The notes below the pieces were generated by a model that worked only from the letters and a program-made list of their open reading frames with translations, was not told where the DNA came from and made no database searches. A program made the translations under genes and the position numbers. A DNA stretch of 64,000 nt from Peribacillus sp. ACCC06369 (GTDB lineage: Bacteria; Bacillota; Bacilli; Bacillales; DSM-1321): contig NZ_JAUCEN010000002.1 in NCBI RefSeq assembly GCF_030348945.1, forward strand, positions 3,348,001-3,412,000. Direction: 5' to 3'. Within the stretch, counting starts at the first letter, position 1, and each line of letters opens with the position of its first letter. Below are positions 19,608 through 29,939 of this stretch, one piece after another.

Positions 19608-20918
19608 CTATTTTCTCTGACGTCCAAAAATTCGTATTGGTGTTCCTTCAAAACCAAAGGCATCCCTAATTCGATTTTCTAAAAACCTCTCATATGAGAA
19701 ATGCAATAACTCAGGATCGTTAACGAATACAACGAAAGTAGGCGGCTTGATCGCTACCTGAGTCGTATAATAAATTTTCAAACGGTTGCCATTATGAGTC
19801 GGTGTCGGATTCATCGCCACGGCATCCATTACCACTTCATTCAATACATTTGTCTGAACACGGATAGCATGATTCTCACTAGCCTGATCAATGACTGGTA
19901 TTAAGGTATGTGTCCGTTTTTTAGTTAAGGCAGAAAGATAAATGATTGGCGCATAATCCAAGAATAGGAAATGGGCACGGATTTTTTCTTCAAAATCCTT
20001 CATCGTTTTTTCATCTTTCTCGATGGCATCCCACTTATTGACGACGATGATGACCGCTCTACCCGCTTCATGGGCATATCCGGCAATTTTTTTATCCTGC
20101 TCACGAATACCTTCTTCAGCGTTAAGGACCACAAGAACAACGTCTGAACGTTCAATTGCCCTTAATGCACGAAGTACGCTATATTTTTCCGTACTTTCAT
20201 ACACTTTCCCTTTTTTCCGCATCCCAGCTGTATCAATAATGACATATTCCTTGCCATTATATTTATAAGGAGAGTCGATCGCATCGCGAGTCGTTCCTTC
20301 AATATCACTTACGATGACTCGATCTTCACCTAACAACGCATTGACCAGGGATGATTTACCTACGTTCGGTCTTCCGATCAAACTGAATTTAATGACATCA
20401 TCAGCATAATCCTGACCGCTGAATTTAGGGAAGTGTTTGGCCGCTTCATCCAGAAGGTCACCAAGACCAAGCCCATGAGACCCGGAAATCGGGAATGGAT
20501 CGCCAAAACCTAACGCATAGAAATCATAGATTTGATCTCTCATTTCTGGGTTATCGACTTTGTTGACTGCAAGGACAACTGGCTTTCTCGATTTAAAGAG
20601 AATTTTAGCGACCTCTTCATCAGCAGCCGTTACACCTTCACGACCATTCGTCATAAAAATGATCACATCCGCTTCGTCGATGGCAATTTCAGCCTGCTGG
20701 CGAATTTGTTCAAGGAACGGCTCGTCTCCGATATCAATTCCACCTGTATCAATAATGTTAAAATCATGTGTCAACCATTCACCTGAACTATAAATCCTGT
20801 CCCGTGTTACTCCAGGAACGTCTTCGACAATCGAAACCCGTTCTCCCACTATTCTATTAAAGATTGTCGATTTTCCTACGTTCGGACGACCGACTATCGC
20901 AATTACCGGTTTTGGCAT
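19608..20918 (-). CDS. der: Ribosome biogenesis GTPase Der (EngA)
   Basis: 436-aa essential GTPase with two tandem G domains and a C-terminal KH-like domain, needed for 50S subunit maturation. The first G1 motif is GRPNVGKST near residue 9 and the second GRPNVGKSS near residue 182; DTGGI and DTAGMRKKG are the G3 motifs, NKVD and NKWD the G4 motifs. Length is normal. It forms a pair with gpsA downstream. Upstream is a 500-nt gene-free stretch. Confidence 0.97.
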   Translation of the reverse strand: MPKPVIAIVGRPNVGKSTIFNRIVGERVSIVEDVPGVTRDRIYSSGEWLTHDFNIIDTGGIDIGDEPFLEQIRQQAEIAIDEADVIIFMTNGREGVTAADEEVAKILFKSRKPVVLAVNKVDNPEMRDQIYDFYALGFGDPFPISGSHGLGLGDLLDEAAKHFPKFSGQDYADDVIKFSLIGRPNVGKSSLVNALLGEDRVIVSDIEGTTRDAIDSPYKYNGKEYVIIDTAGMRKKGKVYESTEKYSVLRALRAIERSDVVLVVLNAEEGIREQDKKIAGYAHEAGRAVIIVVNKWDAIEKDEKTMKDFEEKIRAHFLFLDYAPIIYLSALTKKRTHTLIPVIDQASENHAIRVQTNVLNEVVMDAVAMNPTPTHNGNRLKIYYTTQVAIKPPTFVVFVNDPELLHFSYERFLENRIRDAFGFEGTPIRIFGRQRK

Positions 20919-21414
20919 TGCTATTCACCCTTTCTGCTACTATATCTCTGTCAAAGTCACGAAATTCATGAATGCATTTTTTACGGTTGCTTTGCATTAT
21001 TGATTTTCATTTTTTCCTTTTAAAGGAAAAGGCTGTATCCATCATCATATAAAGGAAACTTTCATCAGTAATCCCACTGATGTTCAGTTAAACGTATCAA
21101 GTATTAACAGGCAGTTTGTCCACTTTGCTACCCAGTTCCTCAGGTGACGTGAAGCCGAACCCTCAGCATGCTAAAACGTGATTATAAACAGCCCAAAAAA
21201 ATGAAGAAAGCTTTCGGCATACTGCTTCCTTTTTAATTGTTTAGAGCATTTTACGATTTATCTACAGACCTCTAACTATCCTATAGTAACAAATTTCTCG
21301 CCAATCAACAATGATTGTATGCATAAAAGCCTTCCAATGCCAATTGATTCCATTTTAACTGCAGCCTTTTGGTTAAAGCGGATAACACCCCTTGCCTATT
21401 TTCCACCATACTCT
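20919..21414. other. Gene-free interval upstream of der
   Basis: 496 nt with no supported coding sequence on either strand. B. subtilis has seaA (yphB) around this place; I find no remnant of it. It contains a small stem-loop CATCAGT-N6-ACTGATG (21063-21082) and a short CCTTTTAAAGG palindrome near 21017. The der promoter must lie at its left end but I see no strong one. Confidence 0.4.
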
Positions 21415-22035
21415 TCATTGATTAAAATTCTCTTTACCTTGTTTTGATAATAATCTCGATTGGGATGATAAATAAATGTATTGGCCAAAAAGCTCCAACA
21501 TTCTCCATAGTATGTTTGCGCCCAATATCAGCACGGCATTATCATGCCATGCGTACGCAAGGCCCACCTGGGGCAAAGAGTGATAAACAAGCAATCCGGA
21601 ATATATGATATCACCCATTATCAAGCCATTTAAAAGGACGAACAATCGATGTTTCCAATTTTTAAAAAGCAAAAGGATTAGATAATTCAGGAAAATACAC
21701 AAAAGATAAGAGGGTTTCATGATGAGCCATATCGGATCAAGCAAAGAAAAAAGTTGAAAACTGGCATAAGCGAGAGTGATGATAAGACTGCCGCTGATCA
21801 GTTCCATTATCTTGAGGATTGATTGCTTCCTAATATACACACACAGTATAAAGAAAAGATATGGACCGCTCAAATGCACGGAAACCAGGGAAAATTCCAG
21901 TTTATACCCCGCCAATATCATTACGGCCAATAGATGAAAAAGAAAATCAAAACGAAAGGGAACCGTTTTTGGAATAAAATACATGACAATGACCCAAACT
22001 ATCCATGACATCCAATAAAACAAAATTCCATCCAT
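21415..22035 (-). CDS. yphA: YphA family membrane protein
   Basis: 206-aa integral membrane protein with about six hydrophobic segments spread over the whole length and a short polar C-terminus. Position between der and ypzI-fni and overall character match B. subtilis YphA, whose function is unknown. It starts at an ATG 7 nt after GGGGG. No catalytic motif is visible. Confidence 0.78.
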   Translation of the reverse strand: MDGILFYWMSWIVWVIVMYFIPKTVPFRFDFLFHLLAVMILAGYKLEFSLVSVHLSGPYLFFILCVYIRKQSILKIMELISGSLIITLAYASFQLFSLLDPIWLIMKPSYLLCIFLNYLILLLFKNWKHRLFVLLNGLIMGDIIYSGLLVYHSLPQVGLAYAWHDNAVLILGANILWRMLELFGQYIYLSSQSRLLSKQGKENFNQ

Positions 22036-22168
22036 GCATCGTCCCCCTTTTAGGAAACATTATGGCTTGTTTATTCAAAGTATAAACGTAAGCCCGGCAT
22101 TTAATGTGGAACTGCAAATATTTATGCATAAAACCTTCCCACTATCAACTAAAGAAGGAGGTGTAAAC

Positions 22169-22300
22169 ATGGGCAAAGATCGGCAAGAGAAGAAATTGAA
22201 AGAAAGTAAACGGGTGGAGTCCGACAGGGACCAATCATTGGATAAAAAAGGGGCAACAAGCATGGAAAGTCCTGAAGAGGCAAGAAGAAGGAATAGTTAA
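22169..22300 (+). CDS. ypzI: YpzI-like small protein
   Basis: 43-aa, highly charged protein beginning MGKDRQEKKLKES and containing RVESDRDQSLDKKGATSM. It is preceded by a strong AAGGAGGTGTAAAC ribosome site. It lies in the yphA-fni gap on the opposite strand, where B. subtilis has ypzI. Its composition (Lys, Arg, Glu, Asp, Ser) suggests a soluble, largely unstructured protein, possibly spore-related; the function is unknown. Confidence 0.82.
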   Translation: MGKDRQEKKLKESKRVESDRDQSLDKKGATSMESPEEARRRNS

Positions 22301-22317
22301 GTGTTAAGTCTATCCTC

Positions 22318-22364
22318 AACAAAAAGAAGCATCTCAATTTGTTTCAATCGAGATGCTTCTTTTT
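22318..22364. terminator. Bidirectional terminator between ypzI and fni
   Basis: AAAAAGAAGCATCTC and its complement GAGATGCTTCTTTTT with a loop of about 13 nt. It serves ypzI (plus) and fni (minus), which converge here. Confidence 0.88.
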
Positions 22365-22372
22365 GTGGTCAT

Positions 22373-23431
22373 TCATTTAGCATATGCTGAACAATCAATG
22401 CCTCTTTGAGATAACCAATGATAGGTGTTGCCTTTGATGACTATTTTGGATTTCCTTAGCTCTGAAATATTACAGCACCCGAGTGCAGTCATGATGATCT
22501 TTAAATCTTCATGTATGTAGTTTATTTCTTTAATCAGTTGTACCAGACCCAACTCTTTATGCAGCTTGAGGAAATGTCCGGCTAACCCGACACCTTTCGC
22601 TCCTAAGGCCAGGCTTTTTGTAATTTCCAAGGGGCTTTGAATCCCACCCGATCCAATGACTGACAGCTGAGGTGAGACATTAACAGCTTCTACTATCGAA
22701 GCAGCTGTCGGTATTCCCCATTCATTAAAATACTCGAGTATCTTCGCTCGTCTTTCATTCTCGACTTTAGCAAAATTAGTTCCGCCAAACCCACCTACAT
22801 CAATGATCGAAACACCTACGGAATGTAACTGCTGCACCGTTTCCATACTCATCCCAAACCCAACCTCTTTTACGATGACAGGAATTCCGATAGTTCTGTT
22901 AATTTCCTCTATTCTCGAAAGGGTACCCGCAAAATTCCTATCCCCTTCAGGCATCGTCAATTCCTGAATGACGTTAATATGAATCTGCAGTGCATTAGCC
23001 CCGATCATTTCGCTAGCTCGCTTTGCCTGTTCGACTGTTGCTTCACCACCGAGATTACCAATCAACACCCCATCGGGATTTTCCTGTCTTACCACTTTAA
23101 AGGAGGCCTGCTGGCTAGAATCCTTGATGGCTGCCATTTGTGATCCAACCGCCATAGCGATTCCTGTTTCCCGGGCTGCAATGGCAAGGTCACCATTCAA
23201 TTTTTCGGTTTCAGGGCCTCCGCCTCCAGTCATGGCATTTATAAAAATCGGCGAACTTAATTCAAGTCCGCCAACTTCTGCTGTGAGGTTCACATTATTC
23301 AAGGAAATCCCTGGTAAGCTTTGATGAATGAACGAAATATCTTCTAATCCGGTTTTATGCTGCTGACCTGTTTTTAGCGCAAATTCTATATGATCTAACT
23401 TTCGTTGTTCTCTCTCCAAGGCCATCACCAT
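22373..23431 (-). CDS. fni: Isopentenyl-diphosphate delta-isomerase, type 2
   Basis: 352-aa FMN- and NADPH-dependent enzyme interconverting IPP and DMAPP, unrelated to the type 1 enzyme. FINAMTGGG (flavin and substrate region), [36 protein letters not shown] and [12 protein letters not shown] are family motifs. It begins 7 nt after ypfD, without a strong ribosome site of its own, so translation may be coupled. Products feed the HepST prenyltransferase encoded at the left of the window. Confidence 0.95.
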   Translation of the reverse strand: MVMALEREQRKLDHIEFALKTGQQHKTGLEDISFIHQSLPGISLNNVNLTAEVGGLELSSPIFINAMTGGGGPETEKLNGDLAIAARETGIAMAVGSQMAAIKDSSQQASFKVVRQENPDGVLIGNLGGEATVEQAKRASEMIGANALQIHINVIQELTMPEGDRNFAGTLSRIEEINRTIGIPVIVKEVGFGMSMETVQQLHSVGVSIIDVGGFGGTNFAKVENERRAKILEYFNEWGIPTAASIVEAVNVSPQLSVIGSGGIQSPLEITKSLALGAKGVGLAGHFLKLHKELGLVQLIKEINYIHEDLKIIMTALGCCNISELRKSKIVIKGNTYHWLSQRGIDCSAYAK

Positions 23432-23438
23432 TATTATC

Positions 23439-24578
23439 TTATTTTAGTTTTTTCAATTGATCACCGATCATTTCACCTAGCTGAAAGCCTTTCGTTTCTT
23501 CAGGAAGCTCATAATCTGATGTGTTGTAATTGGATTGTGGCTCTTCAAGTTCTTTAATGCTCAATGATAGACGTTGATCCGTTTCATTGACATCCAGGAC
23601 TTTCACTTCGACTGACTGGCCTTCTTTAAGTACTTCTTGTGGTGTGGCAATATGCTTGTGCGAAATCTGTGAAATATGGACAAGCCCTTCTACCCCTGGG
23701 AAAATCTCCACGAATGCACCGAAAGAAACAAGGCGTTTAACGATTCCCTCTTGTGTAGAGCCTTTTGCCGCTTTTTCGGCAACGCCTGCCCATGGTCCCG
23801 GAAGAGTATCCTTAATGGAAAGTGAAATCCTTTCATTATCACGATCAATGGATAGGACTTTCACCTGCACCTTATCGCCTTCTGAAACGACATCGGATGC
23901 TTTTTCGACATGCTGATGGGAAAGCTGGGAAATGTGGACAAGACCGTCTACGCCTCCAATATCCACGAATGCACCAAAATCGGTAATCCTTTGGACCACG
24001 CCCTCAAGCACTTGCCCGCTTTCGATTTTATCCAAAACGTTTGCTTTTTGTTTTTCCTTTTGGTCTTGAACGACTGCCCGATGTGAGAGGATCAAGCGAT
24101 TCTTGTCTTTCTCAAGCTCAACGATCTTGAATGTTAAAGTTTTGTTTTTGTAATCAGAAAAGTCTTCAACGAAATAGTCTTCTACAAGAGAAGCTGGAAC
24201 AAATCCACGTACGCCTAGATCTACAACAAGCCCGCCTTTGACGACATCTTTAACTTCGGCCTCAAAAACGTCTCCGTTCTCAAATTTCAATTCCAGGTCA
24301 TCCCATGCTTTCAGAGCGTCAATTTTACGTTTTGATAGAATGATAGCTTCTTCTTCAACTTTAATGACTTCCAGCTCCAATACATCACCTTCCGAAACGG
24401 CATCTGACGCCTTTTCGACATGAAGGCTTGAAAGCTCACTTATAGGAATGATCCCATTAGTCTTACTGTTTTCCACATCGACAATGACCTGTTTTTCTTC
24501 CACCTTTGAAACGGTTGCTTTAACTTGATCCCCAACTTTGTAATTGTTCACTTCTACCTGGTTCATACCTTCTGTCAT
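23439..24578 (-). CDS. ypfD: S1 RNA-binding domain protein, ribosomal protein S1 homologue
   Basis: 379-aa protein with four S1 domains, each visible by repeats such as [33 protein letters not shown] and [21 protein letters not shown]. The Gram-positive homologue has fewer domains than E. coli S1 and is not essential in B. subtilis. The open frame reaches 24635, but the start [10 protein letters not shown] at 24578 has AAGGAGGAG upstream. It sits after cmk-plsC, the common cmk-rpsA neighbourhood. Confidence 0.94.
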   Translation of the reverse strand: MTEGMNQVEVNNYKVGDQVKATVSKVEEKQVIVDVENSKTNGIIPISELSSLHVEKASDAVSEGDVLELEVIKVEEEAIILSKRKIDALKAWDDLELKFENGDVFEAEVKDVVKGGLVVDLGVRGFVPASLVEDYFVEDFSDYKNKTLTFKIVELEKDKNRLILSHRAVVQDQKEKQKANVLDKIESGQVLEGVVQRITDFGAFVDIGGVDGLVHISQLSHQHVEKASDVVSEGDKVQVKVLSIDRDNERISLSIKDTLPGPWAGVAEKAAKGSTQEGIVKRLVSFGAFVEIFPGVEGLVHISQISHKHIATPQEVLKEGQSVEVKVLDVNETDQRLSLSIKELEEPQSNYNTSDYELPEETKGFQLGEMIGDQLKKLK

Positions 24579-24793
24579 TACTAACTCCTCCTTAACCCAT
24601 GACTGATCAGCTAACTTCCTCTTCATCGGCCACATATTTTATTTAAAGTGGTTCAATAAAAACACTTTCCTAATAAAGATAAAAACAGTTTTCTTAAGAG
24701 TTATAAGGTTATATTCCTTTTCATCCCCAATAAGGAACAATACCCCTATTTTATAAATTCTAACAAAATCAGAAAATTGTCAAGTATGAAGGA

Positions 24794-25381
24794 CTATTTA
24801 TGCTCGGAAATCAATTTCCCAATTTGGTCCATGATGATTTTGGTAGCTTCATCGGCTGATATTTTCCGTTCCCGATATTCGGTAAAATTTATTGGAGGGC
24901 CGTATACGACCTTCAACGGACGCAAAAATTTATATGGGCCGATGATCGCACACGGTATGATCACGGCATCAGATCTCAGCGCGAAAAATCCAGCACCCGC
25001 CAAACCTTCTCCCAATTCACCTGTCTTACTTCTGGTACCCTCGGGAAACAGTCCAATCACCTTGCCTTCCTTCAAAATCTTTAACCCTTTTCTAAGAGAT
25101 TCGCGATCGCTATTGCCCCGCTTCACCGGAAATGCATTTACTCTTGGTAATATACCCTTTAAAACCGGTGCATGAAACAACTCTTCTTTCGCCATGAAAT
25201 GAATATCCCTTGGTGAAGTTATGCCAACTATAGGCGGATCCAAATTATCAATGTGATTGGCACAGATCAATACTCCGCCCTCTTTAGGGAAATGTTCCTT
25301 TCCGAGCGTTTTAACCCTAAACGAAGGCATTAAAACGCCTTTTACGACGTTCTTGGCAAATGTGTAAAAATCCAATGTCAT
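24794..25381 (-). CDS. plsC: 1-acyl-sn-glycerol-3-phosphate acyltransferase
   Basis: 195-aa member of the PlsC family, which makes phosphatidic acid from lysophosphatidic acid at the membrane. The catalytic NHxxxxD motif is NHIDNLD (near residue 42); the second block is [12 protein letters not shown] and a proline block ends in the C-terminal half. One hydrophobic region at the N-terminus may associate with the membrane. It overlaps the cmk stop codon by 4 nt (ATGA), so translation is coupled. Exact acyl acceptor is inferred from family. Confidence 0.9.
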   Translation of the reverse strand: MTLDFYTFAKNVVKGVLMPSFRVKTLGKEHFPKEGGVLICANHIDNLDPPIVGITSPRDIHFMAKEELFHAPVLKGILPRVNAFPVKRGNSDRESLRKGLKILKEGKVIGLFPEGTRSKTGELGEGLAGAGFFALRSDAVIIPCAIIGPYKFLRPLKVVYGPPINFTEYRERKISADEATKIIMDQIGKLISEHK

Positions 25382-26052
25382 CTTTTCCTCTCTTCTATTA
25401 AAGACATGATACTTTCTGCAACTTCTTGAATCGATAATGAAGTCGTATCAATTTCGATAGCATCCGCTGCCTTCTTCAGGGGCGATACCTCGCGTTCAGA
25501 GTCCAGCTTGTCCCTAGTAGCAATTTCCTCCCTTAATTTTTCAATATCGGATGGAAAACCTTTCAAAATATTTTCCTGATGCCTCCGCTGTGCCCTTTCA
25601 TCTACAGAAGCGATAAGAAATACCTTTACCTCGGCGTTTGGTAAGACATGCGTACCGATATCCCTGCCATCCATGACGACTCCGCCATTTTCACCAAAGA
25701 TTTGCTGCCTGCGCACCATTTCTTCCCGGATGCTCCTGTGCTTTGCCACTTCCGAAACAGAACCGGTCACTTCATTGTTCCTGATTTGGGCTGTCACGTC
25801 CTCATTATCGACGAACACCAACTGCCCATTTTCACTTGGTCTTAATTCGATTTCTGTATTGATGAGAACTTCAGATAATGCTTGTTCATCATTCAGGCGA
25901 ATCTTTTGATTAAGGGCCTTATAGGTAAGGGCCCTGTACATAGCACCTGTATCCACATATATGTAATTGAACTTTTCTGCAACAATTTTAGCAACCGTGC
26001 TTTTCCCAGCAGCAGCTGGTCCATCGATTGCAACTGATAATTTTTTTTCCAT
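25378..26052 (-). CDS. cmk: Cytidylate kinase
   Basis: 224-aa nucleoside monophosphate kinase acting on CMP and dCMP. The P-loop GPAAAGKST is at residue 10 and [16 protein letters not shown] follows; [15 protein letters not shown] and [15 protein letters not shown] are typical of the family. The frame is open to 26079 but the start [14 protein letters not shown] at 26052 matches known proteins. It overlaps plsC by 4 nt. Confidence 0.96.
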   Translation of the reverse strand: MEKKLSVAIDGPAAAGKSTVAKIVAEKFNYIYVDTGAMYRALTYKALNQKIRLNDEQALSEVLINTEIELRPSENGQLVFVDNEDVTAQIRNNEVTGSVSEVAKHRSIREEMVRRQQIFGENGGVVMDGRDIGTHVLPNAEVKVFLIASVDERAQRRHQENILKGFPSDIEKLREEIATRDKLDSEREVSPLKKAADAIEIDTTSLSIQEVAESIMSLIEERKR

Positions 26053-26221
26053 AAATCCTCCCAAGAATCCTACAATCATGCTGATTATTTAGTACCCTTT
26101 CATTTTATCACAACTAGCGGGAAAATCATTAATAAAAGGGATGTGTTCGTTCAAAATCACCTTTGTTCAACTTTCGGTTTATACAGCCATCAAAATTATC
26201 CTTTATCGAAAAACCTTCATA

Positions 26222-26243
26222 CAAAAAAAGCGGATCACCGCTT
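26222..26243 (-). terminator. Terminator after ypfB
   Basis: Short stem AGCGG-TGAT-CCGCT followed by seven T on the minus strand, just after the ypfB stop codon. Confidence 0.7.
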
Positions 26244-26429
26244 TCACTTTGGGGTCCCATTGAAAGTTTCAATGATTTTCGTATAATTATTGCTAGTGAC
26301 ACCTTCGTATTTCGAGAGCTTGGTCAAATCAAAGATTTGATCCTCCCTGCTTAAAAGGAACTGGAAAAAAAATAAGCAGACCAATTGGATGATGATCACT
26401 TTAATTAATAGTCTTTCAAATGTTTTCAT
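26244..26429 (-). CDS. ypfB: YpfB-like small membrane protein (DUF5359)
   Basis: 61-aa protein with one N-terminal membrane segment (LLIKVIIIQLVCLFFFQFLL) and a short polar tail. It starts MKTFERLLIK, as B. subtilis YpfB does, and occupies the same place between cmk and ypfA/ypeB. The ribosome site GGAAGGTG is 6 nt before the ATG. Function unknown. Confidence 0.75.
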   Translation of the reverse strand: MKTFERLLIKVIIIQLVCLFFFQFLLSREDQIFDLTKLSKYEGVTSNNYTKIIETFNGTPK

Positions 26430-26479
26430 AAGCCGCACCTTCCATACTGTTTATATTAGCAGTATGGATGGAATCACTG

Positions 26480-26735
26480 TTTTTCATTCAATCATGTCAA
26501 ACATACAAGCCTTTTTTCTTTCAGTCCACCTGCTTTTCAAAAATAAATCTCATAATGTCTGTACATCATTTTTTGTCGGTTCAAGAACTTGGACGTGCAG
26601 CAGCATATTCACATACTCTTTCTCCGTTAAACGAATGACCTTGGTTTTTAACCTTAAATAATGAATCTCCGTCCACGTCCTTGTATGAAGGAAACCCATA
26701 ATATTACCCATTAATCTTCCCATATAATCCATAAA
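26480..26735 (-). pseudogene. ypfA: Remnant of ypfA (PilZ-type c-di-GMP receptor)
   Basis: The minus strand carries the C-terminal end of a PilZ-like protein: EIHYLRLKTKVIRL, then LLHVQVLEPTKNDVQTL, then after a frame break RFIFEKQVD and KKKGLYV. B. subtilis YpfA (DgrA) ends in the same pattern and lies exactly between ypfB and ypeB. The N-terminal two-thirds are absent and the remaining frame is broken, so the gene is dead. The identification is by pattern and position; an unrelated short gene is the alternative. Confidence 0.5.
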
Positions 26736-26761
26736 TCCTTTAAGTTATTATGTCATGAAAT

Positions 26762-26793
26762 AAAAAAAGGGAAAGTGCTAGGCACATTTCCCC
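26762..26793 (-). terminator. Terminator after ypeB
   Basis: GGGAAATGTGC pairs with GCACTTTCCC, followed by seven T on the minus strand, 26 nt after the ypeB stop codon. Confidence 0.85.
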
Positions 26794-26818
26794 ACTGTGT
26801 ATGAATCATCTTAGCAGT

Positions 26819-28174
26819 TTAAATTAAATTTTCATATACCGGTTCGGAATTCTTTAATTTTTCCACCTTTTCTTCTTGACCGGTGTCTGCATTAATGAAA
26901 ATGCGGTACGTATCATCTTTAATCGTACCAAGGAATTCATAACAAAGAACTTCTTCACCAATATCATTGGTGATTAACGCCTTTCCTTCATCCATTATTT
27001 TCACATTCGCGTTGATTTTGTCCTTAGCTTCTTTCTCGGATATTTTCGGATTCCCTATTTCCCTGGTTTTATGTGATTTTAAATACTCGTCGGCTGAAAA
27101 CCCTATAACGGATCCATCATCCAATGCAATTTTAACCTTGACTGAATCAGGATAAATCTTGACTCCATTTTCAGATGTCACGAAATTCAGTAATGCGATA
27201 TTATCGTACTGAGCACTTTCAAATAGTTCAAGTGAACTGAAATCATGTTCCCTTAAAAATTCTTCGGCTTTTGTATAGGCTTGATTCAAATCAATGGTTG
27301 TCTTGTTCACATCCCTATTATTGATATACCAAATAGGGTAACCGCCTTTTTTTGTCAAATCCATATTCATTTCGATATCGGATTCTTTATCGAGGATGCT
27401 CACACTGTAAAATCCATAATCGGAACCTTTGCCATTTTCTTCAACATTCACCTTCAAATTTCTGCTTTTTGAATGGGCATAGCTTTTTGCTGTCTCAATT
27501 GCTTCTTCTTTTGAAATGGTTTCACCTTGCAAATTTTTGAAGTTTTCATCCCTCTGTTGTGCAGAAGTAAAAGTCGGATTCATCTCATTCGTTTCCCCAT
27601 ACCCAGATACTTTTTTCTCTACCGTTTTTAATCCGTCGATGATTGTGTTATCCGAATTTTCTTTTCCTGATGCAAGTGCCATTTGGACATCCATCCACCT
27701 TAAATTGTTTTTAAGGACTAGATACTGCACTTTTCTTAACTCGCCCTGGATGTCTCCTGCCTGTGTGTACAAGGATTGTAAAGTCGAATATTCCTGATCA
27801 TTCAATGGTTCTTTTTCAAGGTCACGTACAGCCGTTTTATAACTGAAGTCCGCAATTTTCGATAAAAATTCTTCTGTCTTATTAAAAGGAAGCAAGGTCA
27901 ATGGCAACTGCCCGACATCACTTTGGGCTTCTGAAGTGATACGCCAAACATCTGTTAAAGCTGGACTTAATGAATAACGTGAATTCATAGCCAAAGTACT
28001 GCCGACCTTATCGTGCAATAAATCTACTTGATAGCTTAAATCATGAAAGGCTCGCTGATACGTATTTTCCGCGTTGATTAGTACAGCATTTTTTTCCTTA
28101 TGTTCTTGATAGCCCCAGAATGCAGTTCCTGCAACAACTACAACAAGCAGGGCAATCACTATATTCCTGATCAT
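26819..28174 (-). CDS. ypeB: Germination protein YpeB
   Basis: 451-aa protein with an N-terminal membrane anchor (NIVIALLVVVVAGTAFWGY) and three C-terminal PepSY-type domains (for example ISKEEAIETAKSYA, NPKISEKEAKDKIN). In B. subtilis YpeB is needed for SleB to be deposited stably in the spore, and each protein stabilises the other. It follows sleB by 14 nt in the same operon. Length is typical. Expression in the forespore is expected from family knowledge. Confidence 0.96.
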   Translation of the reverse strand: MIRNIVIALLVVVVAGTAFWGYQEHKEKNAVLINAENTYQRAFHDLSYQVDLLHDKVGSTLAMNSRYSLSPALTDVWRITSEAQSDVGQLPLTLLPFNKTEEFLSKIADFSYKTAVRDLEKEPLNDQEYSTLQSLYTQAGDIQGELRKVQYLVLKNNLRWMDVQMALASGKENSDNTIIDGLKTVEKKVSGYGETNEMNPTFTSAQQRDENFKNLQGETISKEEAIETAKSYAHSKSRNLKVNVEENGKGSDYGFYSVSILDKESDIEMNMDLTKKGGYPIWYINNRDVNKTTIDLNQAYTKAEEFLREHDFSSLELFESAQYDNIALLNFVTSENGVKIYPDSVKVKIALDDGSVIGFSADEYLKSHKTREIGNPKISEKEAKDKINANVKIMDEGKALITNDIGEEVLCYEFLGTIKDDTYRIFINADTGQEEKVEKLKNSEPVYENLI

Positions 28175-28188
28175 TTTCCTTCACCTCT

Positions 28189-29028
28189 TTACTTACAAAA
28201 GATATGTTTTCCGATTCTTTTAATTTGTTCTCTTGACCAAATCCATTTGCTCGTTGCCGTAGCGGGATTAAAATAATATTCTGCATTACCGGTTGGATCC
28301 CAACCATTGATGGCATCCACCACGGCTTCTTTTGCCCTTTCGTTTGGTGTCAGCCAAATCTGTCCATCCGCAACAGCCGTAAAGGCTCCAGGTTCAAAAA
28401 TCACGCCCGAAATGGTATTCGGAAAAGCTGCACTTTCCACCCTATTCAGTATTACAGCCGCAACGGCAACCTGACCTGTATACGGCTCCCCTCGCGCCTC
28501 CCCATAAACGGCATTGGCCATCAGCTGAATATCGTTTTGAGAATATCCTCCTGGAAGATTGGCTGATGTCGCTGTTTTGGAAGGGGCTTTTCCAGGTGTG
28601 CCTCCACCAGACTTGGATCCATTCGCTTTCACTTTCACCTGGTTTTCAATGGGTACTCCCCCATAATAGGTGAACTCGTTCCCTTTATTGATCTGTTCGT
28701 GAACAAATTTTTTATTGAAATTAGATGCATTCGCCAACTTCTGTTTTGTTGAAGTCCCTGCAAAGCCATCGATTGGAAGCCCGAAATCTTGTTGAAAGTT
28801 TCGAAGTGCCCAATAAGTGCCCCATCCATAGGCTCCATCAATCTTTCCATTATAGTATCCGATGTTTTGTAAGCGTGCCTGCAGTTCAATTACATCATCG
28901 CCAACCGCACCTTTTTGAATGACTTGGCTCGAAAAGGCACTTGTTCTTGCTTCCGGGTAAATTCCGAAACAAATAGTAATACACGAAAACAGCAAAAGCC
29001 ATTTCCATTTTGACGAAATTCCTTTCAT
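28189..29028 (-). CDS. sleB: Spore cortex-lytic enzyme SleB
   Basis: 279-aa lytic transglycosylase that degrades cortex peptidoglycan during germination. A signal peptide (about residues 1-30) is followed by a peptidoglycan-binding domain (VIELQARLQNIGYYNGKIDG ... LRNFQQDFGLP) and the hydrolase_2 catalytic domain (LMANAVYGEARGEPYTGQVAVAAV, with catalytic Glu in GEARGEP; ending RIGKHIFCK). The ATG at 29028 has GAGGAG 8-9 nt upstream; a GTG 9 nt earlier is less likely. Operon with ypeB. Confidence 0.96.
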   Translation of the reverse strand: MKGISSKWKWLLLFSCITICFGIYPEARTSAFSSQVIQKGAVGDDVIELQARLQNIGYYNGKIDGAYGWGTYWALRNFQQDFGLPIDGFAGTSTKQKLANASNFNKKFVHEQINKGNEFTYYGGVPIENQVKVKANGSKSGGGTPGKAPSKTATSANLPGGYSQNDIQLMANAVYGEARGEPYTGQVAVAAVILNRVESAAFPNTISGVIFEPGAFTAVADGQIWLTPNERAKEAVVDAINGWDPTGNAEYYFNPATATSKWIWSREQIKRIGKHIFCK

Positions 29029-29102
29029 CAAAAACACTCCTCTTTTTCTTGAATTAATGTAATTCTATTTTCTTCTTAACTGTCTTTTTTATTCCAACCC
29101 AT

Positions 29103-29144
29103 AAAAAAAACGGAGCGGGCAAAATATGCCAGCACTCCGTTTTG
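29103..29144 (-). terminator. Terminator after prsW
   Basis: AACGGAGTGCTGGC pairs imperfectly with GCCCGCTCCGTT, followed by eight T on the minus strand, 12 nt after the prsW stop codon. Confidence 0.85.
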
Positions 29145-29155
29145 GTAGTATTCGT

Positions 29156-29842
29156 CTATTTGCTAAGGGAATGGTTTTGGGAAAGTTTTTCTGCATGAAA
29201 GTCAGACAACAATCGTGCTTTTTTTACTTTTTTCATGCCTAACCACCATAGGTAAATCATAAATGGCATAATGAAGTACACCCAAAATTTTTGAGAAACC
29301 AAAATATAGTCATAAACCCCATGTAATGAAATTGGTATGATCAATGCCAATAATAAATAGAACTTATTATTCGAAGCTGAAAATTTCGCCTTGCCCAAAT
29401 AATACCCCATGATCACACCGAACAAAGCGTGACTGGATACTGGGAGAACGGCTCTTAGAAATGCATGTTCAACCCCGTTGGCTAGCAGGTACAGAATATT
29501 TTCCATCGTAGCGAATCCAAGGGAGACTGCAGCTCCGTAAACAATCCCATCATATGGCTCATCGAATGCCACATGCTGATAAATAACATAAATGAGTATG
29601 AACCACTTGAAAAATTCTTCAAGCAGTGCAGCCCATAAAAAAGCATTAGCTAAATCGGTATTCAAGATATGTTCCGTTTCGAGCACATACTGTATGAACA
29701 TTATCGGCAAAACAAGAAAGACACCGAATAAGAATGTTTTGACCACAACCGATATCGGTTCGGTTTCATATTGATCTTTCAAATAGAAATAGCTCAGTAG
29801 CGCCAATCCTGGCGCAATGGCCGCTGACAACATGACCAGCAT
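29156..29842 (-). CDS. prsW: Site-1 protease PrsW
   Basis: 228-aa membrane metalloprotease that in B. subtilis cleaves the anti-sigma factor RsiW in response to envelope stress. About seven membrane segments; the conserved LLEEFFKW (EExxK), [20 protein letters not shown] (FxxxEN) and [13 protein letters not shown] (HxxxGxxxG) motifs are present. A longer frame reaches 29908; the start [12 protein letters not shown] at 29842 matches the family and has GAGGG upstream. SigW-RsiW is not in the window. Confidence 0.93.
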   Translation of the reverse strand: MLVMLSAAIAPGLALLSYFYLKDQYETEPISVVVKTFLFGVFLVLPIMFIQYVLETEHILNTDLANAFLWAALLEEFFKWFILIYVIYQHVAFDEPYDGIVYGAAVSLGFATMENILYLLANGVEHAFLRAVLPVSSHALFGVIMGYYLGKAKFSASNNKFYLLLALIIPISLHGVYDYILVSQKFWVYFIMPFMIYLWWLGMKKVKKARLLSDFHAEKLSQNHSLSK

Positions 29843-29939
29843 TAGCTGACCCTCTTTTCCTCTTCTTTTCCTTAATCGTACCATGGAATGAAGAAAAACT
29901 GAATCCAAGAATCAAGACTTCCAACAATTATTTAATCCG

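Noticed and set aside
26389..26661. 90-codon plus-strand frame between ypfB and ypeB
   Set aside because: No ribosome site, antisense to ypfB and to the ypfA remnant, composition unlike protein.
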